Assembly: GCF_023065955.2 (NCBI RefSeq) | Contig: NW_026622897.1 | Span: forward strand, 4,531,001-4,595,000 | Direction of reading: 5' to 3' | Length of the DNA stretch: 64,000 nucleotides | DNA from: Ursus arctos | Lineage: Eukaryota > Chordata > Mammalia > Carnivora > Ursidae | Shown: in pieces, positions 9,697 to 23,300 of the stretch | Layout of the letters: every line of letters starts with the position of its first letter | Numbering within the stretch: the stretch's first letter is position 1 | The notes under the pieces: model-generated | The model's input: only the letters and a program-made list of their open reading frames with translations | What the model was told of the DNA's origin: nothing | Databases searched by the model: none | Program-made: the position numbers and the translations under genes

Positions 9697-9878
9697 TTTT
9701 AAAAAATTTATTTATGGGAGTGAAAGTGAGAGCACAAGCAAGGGGAGCAGCAGAGGGAGAGGGAGAAGCAGACTCTCAGCTAAGCTGGGAGCCCAACGTG
9801 GGGCTCGATCCCAGGACCCTGAGATCATGACCTGAGCTGAAGGCAGACGCTTCACCGACTGAGCCGCCCAGGCGCCCC
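9697..9878 (-). mobile_element. CAN-SINE, minus strand
   Basis: Read on the plus strand it begins with the reversed tail 'aaaaaatttatttatggg' and ends with the reversed head 'gagccgcccaggcgcccc'. It is flanked by a perfect 12-bp duplication caagaatttctt at 9685-9696 and 9879-9890. Non-coding retroposon. Confidence 0.93.
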
Positions 9879-9890
9879 CAAGAATTTCTT

Positions 9891-12800
9891 AGAATGTGAG
9901 TTATAACTGACTGGGAGATAGGAGTAGAAAAATTCCTTTCTTCTCAGCCTGATGAAGCGAGGCAAGTTGGGATTTTCTCAACAGGAAGGTTAATGAGAAA
10001 GTGAAAAGCAAAGAAAAAGCAAGAGGACAAAGAGATAGCTGCCCACAGCACAGACTCCCCAGTCTGAGTCTAAGCCCTGTTTTCCCAATGTGCATGAACT
10101 CAAGTGGGAAAATGGGGTCCCCCTCCCAGGTTTGGGGCAGCACACCCGCAAGCAGGCACTCAAATGCACACGTCCGGTCTTGCTCTCTGCACAGGGCTCC
10201 AGAGTGAAAGAGGCCCTGTTAGCCTCAATCTCTAGTCACTGAGAAAGTAACTGACTTTCCAAAGGGCCCACAGAAAAGTTTAGGCCAGATCTAGAACTTG
10301 AATGTTTAAGGATTCGCACCTTCTTTCTGCTCATTAACTGTCAAAAGATTCTTTGGATCTTAAGTTTCTTATGACCAGGTAGACCCAAACCTGCCTGCTG
10401 AGCTGCGGGCCTACAGGAGAAACCGCTCAAGGAAGCGCAATTAGGACAGAGGGTTGGGCAGGAAAGTTTCAGCAGGAAATTATCCTCCCAAAGCAAAATT
10501 TGGAGATTTCTAAGCTGCATTTGTTAAGGAAGACAGCTTTTTTTTTTTTAATATCCTAGCTTCAAACTTGACACTTTGTGCAAGACTGAATTACTTAGGA
10601 TGAAATAATCTGAGAATATTTGAGACAATTTGATGCAAAATCAGGCTGTAGCTCATACGTGCAGAGCTCTGTGTCTCAATCCTAAAAAGACTGTGTCTCC
10701 AGCTCTGGCACAAGAACTCATGGAAGGAGAAGGCAGGACGGCAGGGAGGGTGGTGTCACTCAGGTTCACACAGCAGGGAGCCGGCTGGGCAGGCCTGGAT
10801 AGAGGTCCCAGCATGGGGGCGGGGAGGTGCCCAGTTGGGGAAGCAGTAGGGCTGACACCACCCTGAGCCTTAGAGCTGAGGGGCTGAGAGGGCTGGGAGC
10901 ACAGACTCCTGGAAGTCCAGTCAGGGCATGTCCTGGGAGGCTGGAGAAGAAGCCGTGTGGGAAAGAGAGAAAGGAACGTGCAGGACTGGCTCAGTTGGCT
11001 CTACGCACCGAGCTTGCCAATGCACGTGCTGGAGCAGCTTACCCCCGAGCCCTTCCGGACCCGGTCAGTCACCCTCCCAGTGCCTCCCAACCTTCCAAGG
11101 ACTCCCTGCCACCCCCCATCCCCGGAGTCATGCCCTGGGGTAGTTTCCTCCCCGGCGGAGCTCACCTGTGGACCTTTCCCCATCTCTTCTTCCCTCTCTC
11201 CTCCAGTGCCCTTTCCAGAAGGTCTCCCTAGGGGACACCTAATCTGATCAAGGGTGTGATGGATTTTAATATATTATTGAGTTTCCCTTCCCGGACTGTA
11301 CCACCATAACACCTTGCCTCGCCAGAAGATTTCCAGACCTTTCTGAGGGAATTTTGGACCCACTGATAAATCAGGAGGTAGTAGAACATAGCTGCCAAGG
11401 TTCAAAACCTTGAAGAACTGGGGGGCCTTGAGCTTTGTTCTAGCCTGATAGAAAAGCTCATCGGGGACATGAGTTTCACTTATCACTGGATTCCCAGGCC
11501 ATCTCGGGAGCCCTGTGCCTCCTCCCCTCTGCGACTTTCGGCTCCCTGTCATCACGTTCTCACCTCCATGACGGTGACTGGTTTTGCTCTGCTTTTGCTT
11601 TTCTGTTTGCAAAAAAACGAAACAAACGCCACCACAGAAATTCCCAGGAACACGTTTATGAAACATGTTTGTAAGCAAAGTGACCTTCCTGTACACATGA
11701 GGGGACAGAGGAGGCGACCAAACATCGCACAGTCAGCGAGGAGTGGGCCCCTGTGCGTGGAGAATCTCGGACGCCGGCAGCGTTTGCCCCCCCCCCCCCA
11801 CGGCGCACCTTGCTTACTGAAGCTATCACAGAACCAGGAGCCAAGTAGAAACCGCTCCTTCTCCACCAGCTGCCTCCGCGCAGAAGACACGACAGGGCTG
11901 TGGGGGAAGGGAAGGGGCAGAGGTGCTCTAAGGTGAGGCTCAGACTGACTTTTTCAGAATGAGAACAGTTTCTATAATAGGCTAATAGTGAAGATCCTGA
12001 AATCACCAGCTCTACAATTTATATTCACACAGCACCAGGGAGGCAGACCCCAAAGAGGAGTTAGCCCAGAAAGCAAAGAAACAAGCAGGGCAGGTTGAGA
12101 AGGTGACGTGAGACCAAGTCGGGGGCTCTCCTGGGTCATCACCTGTTCGGTTGTGTTACCCACACACTCCCCGTGGGTGCGTCCCTCCACTCTGAGATTT
12201 CAGGAGAGGAGATGAAGAGAGTCCTGAAAATCGGGAAGAATAATCAGAGGGAAAAAGAAGGATCGGTAAGTATAAAGAAACATGACAAATGTTATTTATT
12301 TTTACTTGCCTCCAGAGTGAGTGACCCAGTCTGAGAAGTGTGATTTTTCTTATCTGAAAATCCTGCTGCCAGATTTATCTTCCTCAAGAAAAGATCTGAG
12401 CACGTCAGACAGAAGGCAAGGAAGCTTCTGGGCTACATAATCCACATCCTTCTGATTGCATTTAGAAAAATCCTCCCTCCCCAGATGCTGTCACATGGCA
12501 CATTCACGGGGGAGCGAGGAAAGAAGAGGATGGACATGGGGAAGCAGAGACGACATGTGTTAGGCTCTAGTCCCAAGAATCCTCCCAGGATATTTACGAA
12601 ACATCTCACCCTACTAAATTTCACCGGGAATTCCATTTCTAAAACACTGATTTCTAAGAAAAATGAAATCCTGCAATGATCCAGAACACTTTTACTCCAG
12701 AGTGTATGGTCTGGTCCTTAGAGAACCAATGCTCGCCTTTTAAAACAAATATTTCCTAAAGCCCCTTAACTCTCTAGGCAAAAAGTTCAAAGTGAGTCTG

Positions 12801-13125
12801 TCTACCTGTACCATCCAAAGGTAGGTAAAAGGAAGTCATGTATAATAAAATAATACCTTTTTAATATTTAAGAATCAAATGGGACACGGAACAGATCTCT
12901 GTGGTGCCAGCTTCCCGTACAGTGTGGACCCTGCAGCGCCAACAGCACCCCCGGGCCTGTGACGACTGAACCCTCCGCGAGTTTCCCGAAGGCCCCTGCC
13001 AGCTCTGTGCAGGCCTGCAAAATCTTCCCAGAACAGCAGTGGAGACGGAGAGGTTCCCTCGGCCGTCTTTGGATGGAGGCCCTGTCCCACGAGGAAGGAC
13101 ATACCACCATCCAAACGCTGGGGCT
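9891..13125. other. No gene recognised; unique sequence with weak MIR/L2 scraps
   Basis: No exon is identifiable. Weak minus-strand MIR similarity occurs at about 10235-10325 ('aactgactttccaaagggcc') and 11680-11760 ('tgaggggacagaggaggcg'), and an L2-like phrase near 12375-12410. A run of about 12 C lies near 11789-11801. Two strands of 10.8-11.25 kb and 11.46-12.0 kb carry overlapping open frames of 60-155 codons with low-complexity composition, which look like GC-rich chance frames. Confidence 0.45.
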
Positions 13126-13138
13126 TGTGCCCTAACTT

Positions 13139-13335
13139 TTTTTTTTTTTTTAAGATTTTTATTTATTTATTTGACAGAGAGACAGCCAGCGAGAGAGGGA
13201 ACATAGCAGGGGGAGTGGGAGAGGAAGAAGCAGGCTCCCAGCGGAGGAGCCTGCTGAAGGGCTCGATCCCAGAACGCTGGGATCACGCCCTGAGCCAAAG
13301 GCAGACGCTTAACCGCTGTGCCACCCAGGCGCCCC
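13139..13335 (-). mobile_element. CAN-SINE, minus strand
   Basis: It begins with a T-run and 'aagatttttatttattta' (reversed tail), passes 'gggctcgatcccagaac' and ends 'ccacccaggcgcccc' (reversed head). A perfect 13-bp duplication tgtgccctaactt flanks it at 13126-13138 and 13336-13348. Confidence 0.94.
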
Positions 13336-13348
13336 TGTGCCCTAACTT

Positions 13349-14029
13349 CTAAGTCGGTGTTGTCAATTAGCCCTGAACGAGTCTTAAAAATAGTGTTAAT
13401 AGTGAATGAAAAATCTCAGGATGGGACGTAAAGGTTCATCCACTAAAAATGGGGTAGCTGCTATGATGTGAAACACTGAATACTTCCAAATACAGGCCTT
13501 TCATTGAACATGGAGATAACGGACATCCGCGTAACATGCAGATGACCGGATGATGTCACATCTAGATTGGTTTGGTTTTTTTTTTTTCAAGTTTCACAGA
13601 CCAGAGTGGAAATGTATGTCTGACACTGGTCACAGCTCAACCTGGAACAGAGATGCCTCCTTCTCATGGAACGGGTTGCTTTTATGAGAAGTTTGCACTT
13701 TCATTGGATTTTCTGAACACCTAGTCCCCAACCCAATCTTGCCCTCTTTCGAGTTACATTACATTTCCAGGATAGCATTCGTGCACACGTTCACGCATTC
13801 TTCAGAGCGTACTCAGTACCCTTCACAAACCGGTCACGTGAAAATTAATGGCATGGCCTCAGCCCTCAAGAACTCACACTCAGATGTAGGGGTCAGACGT
13901 GGAAAATAATTACAACACAAACAACGCTTCACTAACCCCGTTACCCAATAAGCTCGGTATTAATAAGAGGAGCTTAGAGGAGAGCTTGTGGAGTGCAAAT
14001 CCCCTTCCCTCTGTCTATTTCCTTGTGAT
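13349..14029. other. No gene recognised; diverged old-repeat text
   Basis: Mostly unique. About 13770-13925 ('cagccctcaagaactcacac') resembles a common old mammalian repeat whose name I cannot give. No coding signal. Confidence 0.4.
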
Positions 14030-14195
14030 CTTACACATCATCAAGTGCCCCTCCTCTCCGTCACTCGTACGGTGACAATGCTAACACAACCAGTAATGTG
14101 ACCTACTTCAGAGTGTTACTGTGAGGACTCACAGCTACCGATGCAATGGATTTAGACTGCACTTAGCAAGCGCCTACTGTTGTTATTATTGTTGG
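14030..14195 (+). mobile_element. MIR SINE fragment
   Basis: The order 'gtgacctacttcagagtg', 'tactgtgaggactca', 'cacttagcaagcgcctac' and 'tgttgttattattgttgg' follows the 3' half of MIR. It is diverged and non-coding. Confidence 0.6.
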
Positions 14196-15869
14196 AATGG
14201 ATATAGAGAAAAAGGATTTTATTTTAATGTTCTGAAGGGTAGCAAAGGCTTTTCTAGAGGTTTTGCTCAATACCTTGAAATATTGAAAGAGCTTTCCAAA
14301 ATAAATACCTTCCTCCCAATTCCTTCGCCAGTTATCAAGTGTTCCAGGCAAGAACAAAAGTCCATTTAAAGATGGAATAGTATTTACCCATCAAAATAGG
14401 TATGCCCTTGTTGATATAAAACTATACTTGTTGATATAAAAACCCATTTAGATATTGAGAAATGGTTACAAGAGAGTATGGTCCTTGTTTTTGTCTTTAA
14501 AAAGTGTATGTATTTATATGAATATATATGCATAAATTCTGAAAAATGCACACCAAAGTGGTATCGGCCTTTTAGTAATCAGATTACAGTTCGCTTTTGC
14601 TTTCTTCTTTGTAATTTACTGAATTTCACTATATCTTTTGGCAATAGGTACGTGTTTCCTTTATAAACAGGGAAAAAAAGGGAAATAACATTCATTTGAT
14701 GGGACACTAATGACCAGCCAAATGGCCAAATGTAGAGAAAAATAATAGTAATAAAGGGGGAAAATATTCACAAATAGGTCATTGGCCGAGTCCAGAAGTG
14801 GCTATAGCACAAACTCGAAAGTCATACTGCAACGACGTATTGTTAACAGTTCTGCCTTCTCTAGGTGATTATCGCTCCAACTGCCTTGTATGTCCACTTT
14901 GGTTCCCATAAGAGCTGGTCTCACCACCATAATCACGCAATAAGTATTATTGCTAGTCCATAGTACTTGACCATTTCCAATGCATCATCCATTCCACCTT
15001 GGTTTAAAAACAATACTGAAGCATGAAATTTTTTTTCATCCCTTGAACTTACTTCTCTATTTCCGAGCTTCCATGGAAACGTACAGACCATCAGGAATGC
15101 AAATGCATCCAGTGCAGTCCAGCCCTCATCCCAAAGACCCCAGCACCGTCAGGAAGAGCTGCCTGCACACACCCCCCCCCAACATGCCCTCTTGATCAGA
15201 GCTAGTGCCAGGAGGAAATAAACCCCAAGGAAACAGAAAGATGCACATGAAGACTGGAACATGGAGAATTTAGGGGAAGGATCCCTGCCCGTCTCTATTC
15301 CTGTAACCTCACCACACCCCGCCACAGGGCATGACTTCATGCCATCTGAGAGCTGGAGCCATTCCTGGAGCCCTAGATGCGTACTCCTCAGCCTAACACC
15401 AGCTGTTGAAGTCCTTGGTCAGGGATCCCTCATACGGCTGATAGTCAAGAACAAATGACCTGAAAGGAGTGATGACTCTAAGTCCCGAGACTCTTGCTCA
15501 GGGAAAATCATCTTCAACTTGGGGGAGGGGATCATACTTAAGAATGGAGTGGTGCTTGTCGACTTCCATGAGCAGCTAAACTCAGGTATGTATTTGGGGA
15601 AGGGGCTACTCATGGTATTAATGTGTTTGGAGTCAGGTACTGTTTACAGAATTTTCATGTTGCCTTTTAAAAACAACGTGTGGTGGCAGTGACTGGATTG
15701 TACACGAGGTGGGAAGGGTGGGTGTGGATGAGAAGAAATGCAAGTCCTTACGCTGGTGGGCACGCGGCACTGGCGCCGTCCTAACCTGTGTATAATCATG
15801 TCACACCGAGTACTTTCGGGAGCCGGAGAAGAGGGCGGGAAAAGTTCATTCTTGTTAAATGTCACTGCT
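14196..15869. other. No gene recognised; AT-rich unique sequence
   Basis: An imperfect tandem pair of about 19 bp containing 'cttgttgatataaaa' lies at about 14407-14445. A C-run (about ten) lies near 15170-15181. No exon, RNA gene or repeat family is recognised. Confidence 0.45.
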
Positions 15870-16317
15870 TCCTCGGTGGCGAGCGGTCCTTTGTTAGCTA
15901 AGGGCCCTCTCCAGTGAGCCCGAGAGTGTACCGTCGCGGTGCCCCCTGACTGTGGAGTGTCTCAGTGTGGAGGCGGAGTGCTCTCACACCACCTACCAGA
16001 AGCATCAGCCCCAAAGACAGGCTGCCCTCTCATCCAGTGGTCCAAACCCTGGATTTCAGAAAGCAGTGCCCTTCCTGATTTGCCACCCTGGCCCTACCAG
16101 ATAGTTGTAAACCAATCAGGAATTGGGATCACGAGAGTGTTTTGCTTATTAGATTATAGAAGGACTTGTCCTCGTCACAGACCTGCCGGGACTGTGGTCT
16201 GGTAGGTTTCACATGCAGCTTTCTGGAATGAATCACCTTTTGTGAAGGTGATTCCTCAGGTTTGTATATGTTTGTATCAATAAAGCAATTGCCCAGTTCT
16301 GAATTGGAAAAAAAAAA
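15870..16317 (+). other. Retrocopy-like 3' end: AATAAA signal plus A-run
   Basis: The last part reads as an mRNA 3' end: aataaa at about 16279-16284, then roughly 25 bases, then a run of 13 A ending near 16320. An A-run following a polyadenylation signal inside genomic DNA suggests a processed retrocopy. I cannot recognise the source gene, see no clear open frame and found no flanking duplication, so it could equally be a chance A-run after a real or cryptic signal. The left limit is arbitrary. A perfect hairpin lies at 16230-16254. Confidence 0.3.
16230..16254. repeat. Perfect 10-bp inverted repeat (hairpin)
   Basis: gaatcacctt at 16230-16239 is the exact reverse complement of aaggtgattc at 16245-16254, with a 5-base loop (ttgtg). 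It lies about 25 bases before an AATAAA motif. The stem is 5 G-C pairs or fewer, so stability is moderate. Confidence 0.85.
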
Positions 16318-16320
16318 AAA

Positions 16321-17226
16321 GTCAATCAATATGTTTATGTTTATTTACAATGAAAGAATTATGAATGAGTTGAGTCCAAGAGCTTCTCGGGAGCATGACA
16401 GTTAACATCCCCCAGGGTCTGCTCCTTCCTGCAAATGGAAACTGAGCGGCAGGACCTAGCCTGCAGCTTGAGGACATGGTGTAATTGCTAGAAAGGACAA
16501 GTCACCGATGAAGAAGCTGTAGCAGGTGAATCTGCACCTGCGGGCTCCTCTACTAGAAGCCACGCGGCCCGAATATAAGAGGGGTCTGGATTTAACTCTT
16601 TGGCTTCTTGGCCTGTTGAACGCTGCCGTGAAAGAGTGAAGTGGAACATTTGAGGAAGGCATGTTTCCTTTGTAAAAATCAGAATCCTAATGGAAATTTC
16701 CAGTGCACCGTGCCACGCGGGGACAGCTTGACAGACCAATGAATGCTGCTCTCCGTGTGTCAGCAGAAGCAGAGCTTTGACAGTTCATGGCATATTTTGC
16801 AGGTCTACTGAGACCTCCAGGATTGTATTAAAGGAAGGATTTAGACTTGTTTCTATGGAAACCATAACTACTCTGTAAGCCTGTTAAACAAGCCCGTCTG
16901 CAACATGGTATCTTACTCAGGATGATAGTCTTTGCAATACATCATTGATAAATTTTTTCAATCTGGGTTTCAACATCTGCTGAGGAAACTCGAAATCTGT
17001 GATGACTCTGCAGAAAAAGGGTTAGCCGGCCACGGCGCAAACAAGCCCCACCGCTCTCAGGTTCACAGGCTGGAAATCAGGAGGGCCTGCACTTCCAGGA
17101 AAAGGGATTCTGCCCAAAACCCAAGGACAACATTTTTACTTTGAACAACTGATGAGATACCAGCATTTTCTTAATTAGCTTTTACTTGCATTTCTTTGAA
17201 TTTTTCACTTTTCTTCACTGCGAACT
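16321..17226. other. No gene recognised; unique sequence
   Basis: No repeat family, exon or RNA gene is recognised. Open frames are below 85 codons. Confidence 0.45.
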
Positions 17227-17239
17227 GATTAATGCATTT

Positions 17240-18153
<914 letters not shown>

Positions 18154-18261
18154 GATTAATGCATTTAAAATTAAATTGGTTTAAGGATTGAGGAAACAGA
18201 AAACATCGTCTCGTCTCTTCTACCTACTAGGCGTGAATATTTATGCAAGTTGCACTCGACT

Positions 18262-18320
18262 GTGTCTTTTACTAGTCCATCTCTAGCACCTAGCACAATG
18301 CCCAGCATACAGACGAAAAA
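18262..18320 (+). mobile_element. L2 LINE 3' end fragment
   Basis: 'ccatctctagcacctagcac' and 'aatgcccagcatacag' match the terminal L2 phrase 'agtgcctagcacagtgcctggcacata'. Short and diverged. Confidence 0.45.
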
Positions 18321-18339
18321 GCCACAATATTAATGTGAC

Positions 18340-18600
18340 AACAGTACTAGCCACTGTTTTATTGAGCAACGGTTGTGTTCCAAATACTGTGTTCTGTTTT
18401 ACATGAATTCCCATATTTAATTTCTCACCACATCCCAATGAGTGGATACTTGGATTAGCCCCAAAGCACAGATAAGAAAACTGAAGTTTAGCAGGGGCTA
18501 GAAAACTTGGCCAGCATCACACAGCTAGTAAACTGGCCAGAAATTTAATGAAAAGTTTGGTCTAATTCCAAATCCTGTGATCCTGACGCTGTGCTAGTCT
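18340..18600 (-). mobile_element. MIR SINE, minus strand
   Basis: Nearly complete in reverse: 'gtgttccaaatactgtgttc', 'catatttaatttctcacc', 'agataagaaaactgaag', 'catcacacagctagtaaac', 'tctaattccaaatcctg'. One of the best preserved MIRs in the window. Confidence 0.75.
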
Positions 18601-18607
18601 GCAGGTT

Positions 18608-18628
18608 GCTAAATAAATAAATAAATAA
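18608..18628. repeat. (AAAT)n microsatellite
   Basis: Five copies of aaat. It is not attached to a recognisable SINE. Confidence 0.8.
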
Positions 18629-18639
18629 TGATGTAACTC

Positions 18640-18725
18640 CTTGGAGCCTTTGTCTCATCTCTAAAGAATTAGGGGTGATCCCTACCTCAGAGTGGACTTG
18701 TAATGATTTCATGATTTACTTTATA
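18640..18725 (+). mobile_element. MIR SINE fragment
   Basis: 'gagcctttgtctcatctcta', 'tccctacctcagagtg' and 'gtaatgatttcatga' match the MIR core in plus orientation. Confidence 0.6.
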
Positions 18726-19444
18726 AGCCATAAGAAAACTATACAAATTTTAGTGCTGATATTAATTCTTATTGGCTGTGTGTTCGCAAACTAGATACCA
18801 TCTGCATACAACAAAAGAACAGTGCTTGAACATATAATTTTTTGCTTTTAATAGTAGTGTCTTGAGAGCATCACATAGACAGTGAGCTGCAAAGAAACAG
18901 AAGTTGGACATTAACCCTAATGACAAAGTAGTTGATACATATTTTTTTACCTTATCTCTGTACCAAGTGCCTACAGATCTGAGGACTGGAAAAAGTCTCC
19001 ATAAAACTGGTAGTATCCTTTAGCAGCACTGGTTACCACTGCAAGGCCAAGGGGGACCAAATTACCGTAGCCTTCACTGAGGAGGAACGGGGTTGTTGCT
19101 GATGATGAAAGCCCAGGACAGGCAGTGCAAGGCAATGGGCAGCACCTCAGCACCCGAGCCAACAGGTGTGGATTCACGGATGACACGGCTGATGAGGACA
19201 TGTATCCTTGTGCATACAGCTGTTTGAGTACCAGAGACCACCCTCTGTTTCTGGTGACAGTTGGCACTCATAAGAGCCGTCACTCTTTGCAGGCCACTGT
19301 GCTATGGGGGTGAACATCCAGATGCCGGGGGAACCAGAGAACCGAAGTGAACAACAGTTCACTGCAATCCTACTGAGCTGCATGGGACAGTAACCAGCAG
19401 AGATCTGGGGACAACACCGAGGCTGGTGCGACAGGCAGCAAAAA
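18726..19444. other. No gene recognised; overlapping short open frames
   Basis: Unique sequence. Overlapping minus-strand and plus-strand frames of 60-98 codons at 18971-19458 have no recognisable domain and no splice context. Confidence 0.45.
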
Positions 19445-19590
19445 AGACCCAGCTTCAACTTCCAGCTCCACCCCTAATGACTGTGGTCTTGGACCAAATA
19501 CTTACCCTTAATACATTTTGGTTACACATTTGGGTTTCCTAATTTGTAAAGTAGAAATAATAGTACCCATGTTGAAGATAAAACGAGAAA
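19445..19590 (+). mobile_element. MIR SINE fragment
   Basis: 'ccagctccacccctaatgac', 'gtggtcttggaccaaatact', 'tgggtttcctaatttgtaaa' and 'aataatagtaccca' follow the MIR core closely. Confidence 0.72.
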
Positions 19591-22189
19591 GCACCAGAGG
19601 TGGTAGGGGAAAGGGTTCGCTGAATGCTCGTTGGCATTACTGAACATATTGCCATCTTTAAGATCTCAAGAGAATATCTGATTTTTTAAATTGGCTCTTT
19701 GCTTTTATAAAGCGGACACTCTGAGCCATGGGGACTACCACACACACGAGTTCATAAAATATTTCTAGACATTCTTCAAAAAGGTGTTCAATTCCCCTAT
19801 GTCTTGCCTATCGTGCCTCCTTTGTATTTCTAGGTACTGTGAAGATGATGATGGAGAAGACTCGGTCTCTTATGGAAATTCACGGCGACACCCAGAACAT
19901 AGCAGATGTTTAATGTTTAATATATTCAAGAATGAAGGAAAAGTATCCTTAAAGTAGGCATCTAGATTCACTAGGCTAAATACATATATTGAAACTTAAC
20001 ACCAAAATTTAAATAAAAGGTCATATCGTTCATGAGTGTCAAAGTAAATTGCTCTCAGGGAGAAGAGGCCTCTCTTTTCCATCCATGGACTAAAGGGCAG
20101 TATTTCTTATCCGTGTCTGGATGAGGAAGCTGGATACAGCTCCTGGGTCAGCAGGAATTACAAAGCAGGGCAGAACTGAGTACTGTGCCACTAAAGCCAG
20201 TTAACTCCAATTCATAACTGACTCTGTTTCCCTGCTTGCTGAAGATGAAAAAGCAATATATTATATTTATCACACCTAGAAGTTCAAGTTCATGCCATTA
20301 GGACACAATCTTTGGAAAATGTATGCCACAGAAATCATAGTCTTCTGCATCTTTACATTATTAAATCACAAAATTTTAGTAAGGAAGGAATCTTAAGGGA
20401 CAACTTGTATCTAACATCTTCATTTATAGGTGAACGGTCTCAAGTCCAAAGAGCTTACAAGGCCGTCTGTGATCCCTCGTTAACCAACTCACTAGACTCC
20501 AACAAGACGGTAAGTAGAAAGCTACCAAGTCGTTGAGAGCTCGCCGTGCCAGGCGGCACTGCCCGGGACAGCTCCTCCTGCTGCAAGATTCTTAGAAATA
20601 AAGAAAGCAGCATAGATTGGGTAAAAGATTTTGCCTCTGTTGATAGGGTGGGAAATTTTTTTAATATATGGCAAGAAAATATCAATTTCCTGTTATTGGT
20701 ACTTTCTCTATTAGTCATGGATTCAAGGTCTGAAATATTAGAAACCGCTTTCTCTTAGTATTTGCATGCCCCTTCGCAAACAAGGAATCCAATATTGTCC
20801 AGCACACGTGAATGTAAAGGGATTTCTGAAGTGGGGAAGGACGACACGGAACGTGTCCACACAGACGGGTGACACAGGCTGTGAAGTGAGAAGCCACTCT
20901 CTTTCGTTTCCTGTCCTCACATGGGTCCTCCCTCCAGAATCTTCTCCTAAAGACATCAAAGGATGGTGTGCCCAGGAAAAAAATGTCTTCAAAGCCTTTA
21001 AGATAAATGTGTCAGGCAAGGATCTTTCCACGCCCAGTGTCCGCTACGCTGTCCTGCTGGAGCTAGGCTGGGAGATGCTCAGTCAGCTCGGGTGATGCTG
21101 AAGCCTCATCGCAGTGCCCGACCCAGAGAAGCGGACTCCCAAAGGGCAGTGAGTGCAGAGGAGGCCACGTGACAGCAGACACCTTCACCTGCCACTGGAT
21201 CGACTCCGTGTCGTCTGGCATCACGCTTTTACAGCACTCAGGGGTCAGGGGGCCAGAGATGCCTGAGACTCGGGAAGACTTTCCATCAGTCCAACTACAT
21301 GTCAGCCTCTTGTCCGTTTTCCGAGAGTTGCTTCTGCCTTCGCCCCAGCCACCTGACCGTACGCCCCGCCCCCTCCTCTCCTTCCAGCCCCTCCGTCCAC
21401 CTCATCACGTTGGTCTCCCTACATCTTCCAGCCTTGCAGGGGTGGCTCCGGTCTCCAGGTATGTGCTGAACACATTGTCTGCTCCCTCAGTCCACGGAGG
21501 TAAATAATGCCGTCCAGGGGCAGGGACGGAAGACAGCAGTGCGTCTGTCCCTGCACCCTCACCACCTCACCCCTCCGGGGCAGACGCATCACCCTCAGCA
21601 GTATTACTACTCTCCTTACCTCCCTATTCCTCAGTCACGTGTGCATACGATGATCTCTGGAACTGGAAGCAGTGTCTCCTGACTTCTCTTATGAGAGAAC
21701 TTTAGCCCTCCTGTTGTATCCTCAGTATTTTTGAGTCACTAATTTTAGTCACTGTTTGCTATGTTAAAATTGCTTATGCTGAGCCAAGTAGCAAACTAGG
21801 ATTATGGTTCTTTTCTTGTACAATTGCTTCTCCCCCCTGGAGTTAATAATGATCTCTATTTAACTTCATTTCTTAATTTTCTTTCCACAATCTCTGAAAG
21901 CTCCGTAAAATGCTGCGTAATACAGAGTCCCTGTTACTCAAACCTGTCAGGCCATCTATCAAGTCCATTTCTCCCCTGGAGATGTTCATCCTGGAGTCCT
22001 CCCCTTTCCCGATCTAGTCTGGACTGGCTGGCCCCAAGCCTTGTGTCACTTGGACTCCTCCCTGCGTGGTGCTGGATTCTGTTTCCAGGGTCCATTGTCT
22101 TCCTCTTTCTCGTGTTAGCCTTCCATTGAATAGAGCACTTCTCCCAGGATCTTCTTGAAATAGAGCTCTTGGCAGACATATTTTTTGAA
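19591..22189. other. No gene recognised; one weak MIR, otherwise unique
   Basis: A minus-strand MIR-like piece lies at about 20370-20470 ('tctaacatcttcatttatag', 'gtctcaagtccaaagagc'). The phrase acggtaagt at about 20508 fits a splice donor but no exon is visible. 21.1-21.6 kb is GC-rich without a recognisable frame. Confidence 0.45.
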
Positions 22190-23300
22190 ATCGCGAGTGC
22201 CTAAAATATTTTTATTCTACTGTGGACTAGACCAATCATTTTGCTCGGTTACGAATTCTATGTTGAACAATGATGTTCCTTCACAATTTTGAAAACCTTT
22301 TCCACGGTCTTCCAACACCCAGCCTTGCTTTGCAGCATTGCTATTCTGATTCCAAGTTCTCTGCATGTGCTCTTTCTTGTCTCTGGCAGTTTCTGAAATC
22401 TCCTTGTCACTTCAGCCCTACGCTGTAAGACTGTGTGCCGCTGGGCCCCGAGCGACACTTCTGCTTTCACTACGCTGGGCACTCGACCGGCATTTTCCAC
22501 CAACAAATTCCCATGGTTCAGTTTTAGGGCAACTTTAATAGGACTCTGTGGGCCGCTTTCTTCCCTCCGCTTGTCTTCTGGAACCCTTCATGTTGCCACT
22601 AGAGCTCCTGGGCTCATCCTTCAGCTTTGTTATCACCTCTTCTTTTACCCCTCTTTCTGGGAAACTTCTCGGGTCTCATAGCCTCATCCTTGTTATTGTT
22701 TTTCCCTCCTACAACTCCTACTGGCCCAATGTTGAACTGCTTCTCAAATTTCCTTAACTCTTCTGCCTTGTGGTTTATTCTGAAAATCTCATTTTGGGGA
22801 GATCTGTTCAAGTTTTCCATTTTACTTTTTTTTTTTTTTAATGTTTAAGAGCTCCTTCCTGTTTTCTGGTTATCTCTTGGCTTCCTAAAACTTACTTATG
22901 ATAACTATAGCCTATCATTTCTTCTATTCTTTGCTTTTTTACTATTATTTTGGACTTTGTCTTTCATGTTCCAGAGCTGCCTAGGGAAATAGACTGGAGG
23001 CTTATCTTTCTGTTTTTGCATTTTAATATAATCCCTCAATTTTAGGTCTGATGCCTCCTCTCTGCATGCCCAGAATCCCAGAGCTCAGCTAAGCAGGGGG
23101 CGAGAAAAGGTAGTCACTATGCAGAGTGAGGAGCCCCATCCTCTATACAGACTTTCCAAGAACCCCTCCTAATTCATTCCCTACCTTCAGCCTCACATAT
23201 TTTTGTCCCCTGGTGTATCCAGTGACGAGGCTTTCTGGGGATCAGCTGAGTGGATGGGCTTATTCTGCTCTGTCCGCACCTGGCCTTGACTTCCTCCCTG
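22190..23300. repeat. Unnamed ancient interspersed repeat, ~1.1 kb
   Basis: Phrases such as 'tcggttacgaattctatg', 'tccttcacaattttgaaaac', 'ttctgattccaagttctctg', 'ctgggcactcgaccggc' and 'gtctttcatgttccagag' resemble a high-copy old mammalian repeat that I recall but cannot name. It is strongly diverged and has no usable open frame. Confidence 0.4.

Noticed and set aside
13125..13352. 75-codon open frame
   Set aside because: Encoded entirely by a minus-strand CAN-SINE read in antisense; similar frames occur in other SINE copies.
20500..20515. Splice donor acggtaagt as evidence of an exon
   Set aside because: A single donor match with no upstream acceptor, open frame or homology occurs often by chance.
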